DNA of 64,000 nt. It comes from Bacteroides ndongoniae. Lineage in GTDB: Bacteria; Bacteroidota; Bacteroidia; Bacteroidales; Bacteroidaceae. Positions 59,427 to 64,000 of this stretch are shown one piece after another. The notes under the pieces were generated by a model. That model had not been told where the DNA came from. It saw only the letters and a program-made list of their open reading frames with translations, and ran no database searches. The translations under genes were made by a program, and so were the position numbers. Location of the stretch: assembly GCF_900108345.1 (NCBI RefSeq), contig NZ_FNVV01000012.1, forward strand, positions 816,978-880,977, written 5' to 3'. Numbering within the stretch: the first letter of the stretch is position 1; each line of letters starts with the position of its first letter.

Positions 59427-60077
59427 ATGACGATAAAAGAATTTTTCTCTTTCCGCCAGAACCGCTTTTTCTGGCTGAACATACTGGCAATGATTATCGT
59501 GCTCGTCGCCGTAGTCTACGGCGTGCTGAAGGGCCTCGACGTATATACCCGCCACGGACAGGCAGTCACCGTCCCCGACATCAAGGGGATGAGCGTCGCC
59601 CAGGCACAGCAGTTGCTGCTCAACCGCGGGCTGTCTGGTGTCGTGTCCGACTCGACCTATGTCAAGAAGCTCCCTGCCGGAAGCATCCTCGACCACAACC
59701 CCTCGGCCGGACAGCGTGTCAAGCAGGGGCGCATCGTCTACCTCACCATCAACACCCTTAGCGTGCCCTTGTGCAATGTCCCCGACGTGGCCGACAACAG
59801 TTCCCTCCGTCAGGCCGAAGCCCGGTTGCTGGCAGCCGGATTCCGACTCGACTCCATCCGCAAGATACCCGGCGAAACGGACTGGGTGTACAGCGTCGAG
59901 TACAAAGGACGCCCCCTGGCCATCGGCGAGCAGGTGCCCGTAGGCTCCATGCTGCGACTCGTTGTCGGAAACGGTGAGAGAGAGCCCGAACTGGAGACCG
60001 ACTCCCTCGGAGTGGAAGATACGGCCGGTGCCGAAACCGGTGCTCCTGCCGACGAAGACGAAGAATCCTGGTTCTGA
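59427..60077 (+). CDS. PASTA-domain membrane protein
   Basis: A 216-residue protein with one N-terminal membrane helix (FFWLNILAMIIVLVAVVYGVL; about 14-34) and two PASTA domains facing the periplasm (about 47-112, VTVPDIKGMSVAQAQQLLLN; and 115-183, CNVPDVADNSSLRQAEARLLAAG), then an acidic tail. PASTA domains bind muropeptides or beta-lactam-like ligands in penicillin-binding proteins and kinases; here there is no kinase. It is the first gene of a run with rluD-type and ddl genes, which ties it loosely to cell-wall synthesis. Confidence 0.9.
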   Translation: MTIKEFFSFRQNRFFWLNILAMIIVLVAVVYGVLKGLDVYTRHGQAVTVPDIKGMSVAQAQQLLLNRGLSGVVSDSTYVKKLPAGSILDHNPSAGQRVKQGRIVYLTINTLSVPLCNVPDVADNSSLRQAEARLLAAGFRLDSIRKIPGETDWVYSVEYKGRPLAIGEQVPVGSMLRLVVGNGEREPELETDSLGVEDTAGAETGAPADEDEESWF

Positions 60078-60115
60078 CAACGTTCATCGCTATAACGTAC
60101 CAACAGACTGCAACT

Positions 60116-61240
60116 ATGACTACCGACATACCAGCTGACAGAAAAGACATTCCGGCCGCGCTGCCCGACACCCCGCTGCCCGACACCGAACCCATCGATG
60201 CCGACGACCTTGACGACATCGAACCCGTGGGCGAAGCGGCACAGCTCTACGAACACTTCCGTGTGGTGGTGGACCGCGGACAGGAGATGATGCGCGTCGA
60301 CAAGTACCTCTTCGACCGCCTGACCAACGCTTCGCGCAACCGCATACAGAAGGCTGCCGACGCAGGCTTCGTCATGGCCAACGGTCGCCCCGTGAAGAGC
60401 AGCTACAAGGTGAAGCCGCTGGACGTCATCACCATTATGATGGACCGTCCCCGCTACGACAACGAGGTCATCCCCGAGGACATCCCGCTCGACATCGTCT
60501 ACGAAGACCGCTACCTGATGGTGGTGAACAAGCCCGCCGGACTCGTTGTACACCCCGGCCACGGCAACTACCGCGGTACGCTGGTCAACGCCATTGCCTG
60601 GCACATGAAGGACGTCCCCGACTACGATGCCAACGACCCCCACGTGGGCCTCGTCCACCGCATCGACAAGGACACCTCCGGTCTGCTCGTCATCGCCAAG
60701 ACCCCCGACGCCAAGACTAACCTGGGCAACCAGTTCTTCCATAAGACTACGAAGCGCCGCTACCGTGCCCTGGTGTGGGGCAACGTCGAACAGGACGAAG
60801 GAACCATCACGGGCGACATCGGCCGCAACCCGCGCGACCGCATGCAGATGGCTGTCCTGCCCGATGGCGAAGGAAAGCATGCCGTCACCCACTACCGCGT
60901 ACTCGAACGCTTCGGCTACGTCACCCTCGTCGAGTGCATCCTCGAAACCGGACGCACCCACCAGATACGCGTGCACATGAAGCACATCGGCCACGTCCTC
61001 TTCAACGACGAGCGCTACGGCGGCCACGAGATACTGAAAGGAACGCATTTTGCAAAATATAAACAATTCGTAAACAACTGCTTCGACACCTGTCCGCGGC
61101 AGGCGCTTCACGCCATGACGCTGGGCTTTGTCCATCCCGTCACCGGCCAGGAGATGCACTTCACCTCCCAGCTGCCCGACGACATGTCACGGCTCATCGA
61201 CAAGTGGCGGAGCTACATCAGTAACAGAAACTTAGAATGA
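60116..61240 (+). CDS. RluA/RluD family rRNA pseudouridine synthase
   Basis: A 374-residue enzyme. An acidic N-terminal extension of about 45 residues precedes an S4 RNA-binding domain (about 57-115, MMRVDKYLFDRLTNASRNRIQKA) and the catalytic domain with the active-site Asp184 in HRIDKDTSGLL and the family segments ILETGRTHQIRVHMKHIGHVL and RQALHAMTLGF. Homologues modify uridines of helix 69 in 23S rRNA, but family members differ and the exact target is inferred. It overlaps ddl by four bases and follows the PASTA gene by 38. Confidence 0.93.
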   Translation: MTTDIPADRKDIPAALPDTPLPDTEPIDADDLDDIEPVGEAAQLYEHFRVVVDRGQEMMRVDKYLFDRLTNASRNRIQKAADAGFVMANGRPVKSSYKVKPLDVITIMMDRPRYDNEVIPEDIPLDIVYEDRYLMVVNKPAGLVVHPGHGNYRGTLVNAIAWHMKDVPDYDANDPHVGLVHRIDKDTSGLLVIAKTPDAKTNLGNQFFHKTTKRRYRALVWGNVEQDEGTITGDIGRNPRDRMQMAVLPDGEGKHAVTHYRVLERFGYVTLVECILETGRTHQIRVHMKHIGHVLFNDERYGGHEILKGTHFAKYKQFVNNCFDTCPRQALHAMTLGFVHPVTGQEMHFTSQLPDDMSRLIDKWRSYISNRNLE

Positions 61241-62217
61241 AACGTACAATTGCCATCGTAGGCGGAGGCGATACCTCCGAATTTCATGTTTCCCTGCGTA
61301 GTGCACAGGGCATTTACTCCTTCATCGACAAGGAGAAGTACACACTCTATATCGTACAGATGCACGGACTCGACTGGCACGTGCAGCTGCCCGACGGAAC
61401 CACAGTGCCCGTCGACCGCAACGACTTCAGCTTTCAGCTCGACGGCCGCAAGGTGACCTTCGACTTTGCCTATATCACCATTCACGGCACGCCCGGCGAA
61501 GACGGACGTCTGCAAGGCTACTTCGACATGCTCCACATCCCGTACTCCTGCTGCGGAGTGCTGGCTGCCTCGCTCACTTACGACAAGTTTGCCTGCAACC
61601 AGTACCTCAAGTCTTTCGGCGTACGCATTGCCGACTCGTTGCTTCTGCGCCGGGGTCAGACCATCAGCGACGACGACGTCATTGAAAAGATAGGCCTGCC
61701 CTGTTTCATCAAGCCCAGCCTGGGCGGATCGAGCTTTGGAGTCACCAAGGTGAAGACGCGCGACGAAATACAGCCCGCCATCGCCAAGGCTTTCGACGAG
61801 GCACAGGAAGTAGTCATCGAAGCCTTCATGGACGGCACCGAACTGACTTGCGGCTGCTATAAGACGCGCCAGAAGTCTGTAGTCTTCCCCATCACCGAAG
61901 TCGTAAGCCACAACGAATACTTCGATTACAAGGCCAAGTACAACGGTGAGTCCGACGAGATTACCCCCGCTCGCATTCCCGACGAGCTGCGCGACCGCGT
62001 ACAGCAACTCACTTCGGCCATCTATGACATACTCGGTGCACGCGGCATTATCCGTGTGGACTACATCGTCACCGCCGGCGAGAAGATCAACCTGCTCGAA
62101 GTGAACACCACCCCGGGCATGACGGCCACGAGCTTCATCCCCCAGCAGGTGCGTGCCGCCGGCATGGACATCAAAGACGTGATGACCGACATCATCGAGA
62201 ACGCTTTCGAAAAATAA
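61237..62217 (+). CDS. ddl: D-alanine--D-alanine ligase
   Basis: A 326-residue ATP-grasp enzyme that makes the D-Ala-D-Ala dipeptide of peptidoglycan. Clear signatures are IHGTPGEDGRLQGYFDMLHI (about 82-101), KPSLGGSSFGVTKVK, IEAFMDGTELTCG, IIRVDYIV and LLEVNTTPGMTATSFIPQQ. It overlaps the preceding gene at ATGA, so translation is probably coupled. The combination PASTA, RluD, Ddl in one operon is widespread in Bacteroidota. Confidence 0.97.
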   Translation: MKRTIAIVGGGDTSEFHVSLRSAQGIYSFIDKEKYTLYIVQMHGLDWHVQLPDGTTVPVDRNDFSFQLDGRKVTFDFAYITIHGTPGEDGRLQGYFDMLHIPYSCCGVLAASLTYDKFACNQYLKSFGVRIADSLLLRRGQTISDDDVIEKIGLPCFIKPSLGGSSFGVTKVKTRDEIQPAIAKAFDEAQEVVIEAFMDGTELTCGCYKTRQKSVVFPITEVVSHNEYFDYKAKYNGESDEITPARIPDELRDRVQQLTSAIYDILGARGIIRVDYIVTAGEKINLLEVNTTPGMTATSFIPQQVRAAGMDIKDVMTDIIENAFEK

Positions 62218-62226
62218 AGAACAGGG

Positions 62227-62259
62227 AAATGAAGAATGAGGAATGAAGTATGAAGAATT
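62227..62259 (+). repeat. GAAGAATGA repeat after ddl
   Basis: A purine-rich run of the GAAGAATGAGGAATGAAG kind, matching 13636-13666 and the reverse complement of 7551-7582. Confidence 0.7.
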
Positions 62260-62333
62260 TCTTGCAGACCGACGGTCGCATGGCTTCGTAGCTTCACTAT
62301 CATATTATCACATTAACTCAAAAACTTATAGTC

Positions 62334-63473
62334 ATGAACGAGGAATTTGACGAAATCCGCCCTTACCACGACAGCGAACTCCCGCAGATATTCGAGGAGC
62401 TGATTGCCGACCCGGCATTCAGACAGGTCGTGGGCGCCGTAATGCCAGGCATCCCCTTCGAGGCCATTGCCGGACAGATGCGTGCCTGCAAGACGAAATT
62501 CGAGTTTCAGAAAACTTTCTGTTACGGACTGCTGAAGAAGATCATCAAGGAAGCTACCGACGGAGTGACGCTGGATATTTCTGCCCTGACCGACCGTCAG
62601 GCGGCCTACACCTACGTCTCCAACCATCGCGACATCGTGCTCGATTCCGGACTGCTCTCCGTCATGCTGGTAGAACAGGGACTCGACACGGTGGAGATAG
62701 CCATCGGCGACAATCTGCTCATCTATCCCTGGATCAAGAAACTGGTGCGGGTCAACAAGTCGTTCATTGTGCAGCGTGCGCTCACCATGCGTCAGAAGCT
62801 GGAATCGTCTGCCCGCATGTCGCGCTACATGCACTACACCATTCGCGACAAGAAACAGTCCATCTGGATTGCACAGCGCGAGGGACGCGCCAAGGACTCC
62901 GACGACCGCACCCAGGACAGCGTACTCAAAATGATGGCCATGGGTGGCGAGGGCGACATCATAGACCGCCTGTCGGAACTGAACATCGTCCCCCTGTCCA
63001 TTTCGTATGAGTTCGACCCGTGCGACTTCCTGAAGGCACGCGAGTTCCAGCTGAAGCGCGACAACCCCGACTATAAGAAAACGCAGGCCGACGACCTGCA
63101 GAACATGCAGACGGGTATCTTCGGCTACAAAGGCCGTGTACACTTCCAGACGGCACCTTGCATCAACGAGGCGCTGAAGTCGTTCGACCGTTCGCTACCC
63201 AAGCCCGAACTGTTTGCCCGGGTTTCCGCATTGCTCGATGCTGGCATACATGCCAACTACCGCCTGTATCCCAACAACTACGTGGCTCACGACCTGCTGA
63301 CCGCGGCGCGCGAGTTTGCATCGCACTACACCGAAGCCGACGAGAAACGCTTTGCGGCCTATCTGGAGCAGCAGCTCTCGCGCATCGACTTGCCCGGCAA
63401 GGACGAGGATTTCCTGCGCACGAAGCTGTTGCAGATGTATGCCAATCCGTTGACCAATTACCTGAAAGTGTGA
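62334..63473 (+). CDS. PlsC/PlsB-like phospholipid acyltransferase family protein
   Basis: A 379-residue protein likely to acylate a glycerolipid. Acyltransferase motifs appear in order: YVSNHRDIVLDSG (His98; note the acid comes after five residues instead of the usual four), then IWIAQREGRAKDSDD, which resembles the EGTR-type motif, and the hydrophobic LNIVPLSISYEFDP strand. No membrane helix is obvious. It is 116 bases after ddl and five bases before the NigD-like gene. Its acyl acceptor cannot be told from sequence. Confidence 0.8.
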   Translation: MNEEFDEIRPYHDSELPQIFEELIADPAFRQVVGAVMPGIPFEAIAGQMRACKTKFEFQKTFCYGLLKKIIKEATDGVTLDISALTDRQAAYTYVSNHRDIVLDSGLLSVMLVEQGLDTVEIAIGDNLLIYPWIKKLVRVNKSFIVQRALTMRQKLESSARMSRYMHYTIRDKKQSIWIAQREGRAKDSDDRTQDSVLKMMAMGGEGDIIDRLSELNIVPLSISYEFDPCDFLKAREFQLKRDNPDYKKTQADDLQNMQTGIFGYKGRVHFQTAPCINEALKSFDRSLPKPELFARVSALLDAGIHANYRLYPNNYVAHDLLTAAREFASHYTEADEKRFAAYLEQQLSRIDLPGKDEDFLRTKLLQMYANPLTNYLKV

Positions 63474-63477
63474 CGTT

Positions 63478-64000
63478 ATGAAGAAAGGTTGCTTATACGG
63501 GCTGATGCTGTTGCTGGCCACTCTGTTTGCGTCGTGCGGCGACGATGACGACTATTACTATCCTTCGGTGAAGCTGGAGTTTCTGACTGCCTATTCGGGA
63601 GCCGACGGCACGTTGCAGTCGGTGCAGACCGACGACGGAGCTCGCTACACCGTGTTGGCCGACGACTCGGGCACGCGTATCAATGCCGACTCGCTGGTGC
63701 GCGTTATCAGCAATTATGGCCTGGAGACGGCAGCCGATGGTGGTGAAGGTGTACGTCTGTATGCCTTGTCTAAGGCCATAGCACCTCTGCCCAAACCGGC
63801 CGACAGCTTTAAGGGCGGTGTAAAGACAAAGCCGGCCGACGTGACGAGCATCTGGCTGGGATGTGGTTACCTGAACATGGTGCTCTCGGTGAAGCAGCAG
63901 GCGGTACATACGCTGGGCTTTGTTGAGGATGAGGTGACTGTCGACGACGAAGGTTGTGCCACCGTCCGCCTCACCCTCTATCACGACGCTACCAGCGACG
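63478..64000 (+). CDS. NigD-like lipoprotein, 3' end missing
   Basis: The gene is cut by the window end after 174 codons. The signal peptide leads to a lipobox with a Cys20 (LFASC), followed by an Asp-rich stretch and YYYPSVKLEFLTAYSGADG, the opening of NigD-family proteins. Later features (SLVRVISNYGLE and the TSIWLGCGYLNMVLSVKQQ segment) agree. NigD was named from a bacteriocin-related locus of Bacteroidota, but most homologues are lipoproteins of unknown role. It follows the acyltransferase gene by four bases and is probably co-transcribed. Confidence 0.85.
   Translation, partial: MKKGCLYGLMLLLATLFASCGDDDDYYYPSVKLEFLTAYSGADGTLQSVQTDDGARYTVLADDSGTRINADSLVRVISNYGLETAADGGEGVRLYALSKAIAPLPKPADSFKGGVKTKPADVTSIWLGCGYLNMVLSVKQQAVHTLGFVEDEVTVDDEGCATVRLTLYHDATSD

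Noticed and set aside
1..64000. tRNA, rRNA and transposase genes
   Set aside because: None was recognised in the intergenic regions on either strand by reading; a covariance search would be needed to be certain about RNA genes.

Overview
The window is a 64 kb piece of a chromosome from a member of the Bacteroidota, most likely Bacteroides or a close relative. The evidence is two SusC/SusD pairs, fimbrillin-type (type V pilus) lipoproteins, a NigD-like lipoprotein, an HU-HIG plus 'smalltalk' gene pair, lipobox signals on nearly every surface protein, and promoters of the Bacteroides sigma-ABfr type (TTTG, about 20 bases, TAnnTTTG). I cannot name the species. No tRNA, rRNA, insertion sequence or CRISPR array was seen.

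Layout. 1-5832: end of a type V pilus operon (four fimbrillin-like proteins, the first cut by the window edge), then a possible structured RNA and a strong terminator. 6043-9970: accessory-looking block with a LexA/CI-like S24 repressor, a small zinc-binding protein, a DUF4373 replication-type protein, a YafQ-type toxin-antitoxin pair and the HU-HIG/smalltalk pair. 10173-19067: housekeeping genes (folP, cdaA, a TldD/TldE pair, lrgAB, pta-ackA). 19287-27954: a SusC/SusD locus that carries no glycosidase but three unrelated phosphatase folds. 28153-32408: minus-strand genes lpxH-like, TlpA-like, DUF59, radC and a family 2 glycosyltransferase.

32777-45410 is an arabinose-polymer locus without SusC/D. 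It holds a membrane-spanning regulator with LamG-like and Kelch-like sensor parts outside and a SARP-type DNA-binding domain inside, then GH43, GxGYxYP, GH127/146-like, GH51 and a broken GH2 gene. Two promoters here share the same three-site operator layout at identical spacing, built around the palindrome GGGTTAATTAACCC; this is the best candidate for an undescribed regulatory system in the window. 45779-58005 is a polysaccharide utilisation locus (IPT/NHL lipoprotein, SusC, SusD, DUF1735-type lipoprotein, DUF4965/glutaminase-like protein, GH92 alpha-mannosidase). 58150-64000 is housekeeping: efp, rpmH, then PASTA protein, RluD-type pseudouridine synthase, D-Ala-D-Ala ligase, an acyltransferase and a truncated NigD-like gene.

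The spaces between genes are rich in dispersed repeats: a 22-bp unit with a GGCTCGCGAGCC core at four places, a 23-bp palindromic unit in six tandem copies, octamer repeats of the AGTTGACG and GAAGAATG kind, and long inverted repeats containing CACGGATTACACGGA. Some of these sit in divergent promoter regions, others between convergent or co-directional genes.
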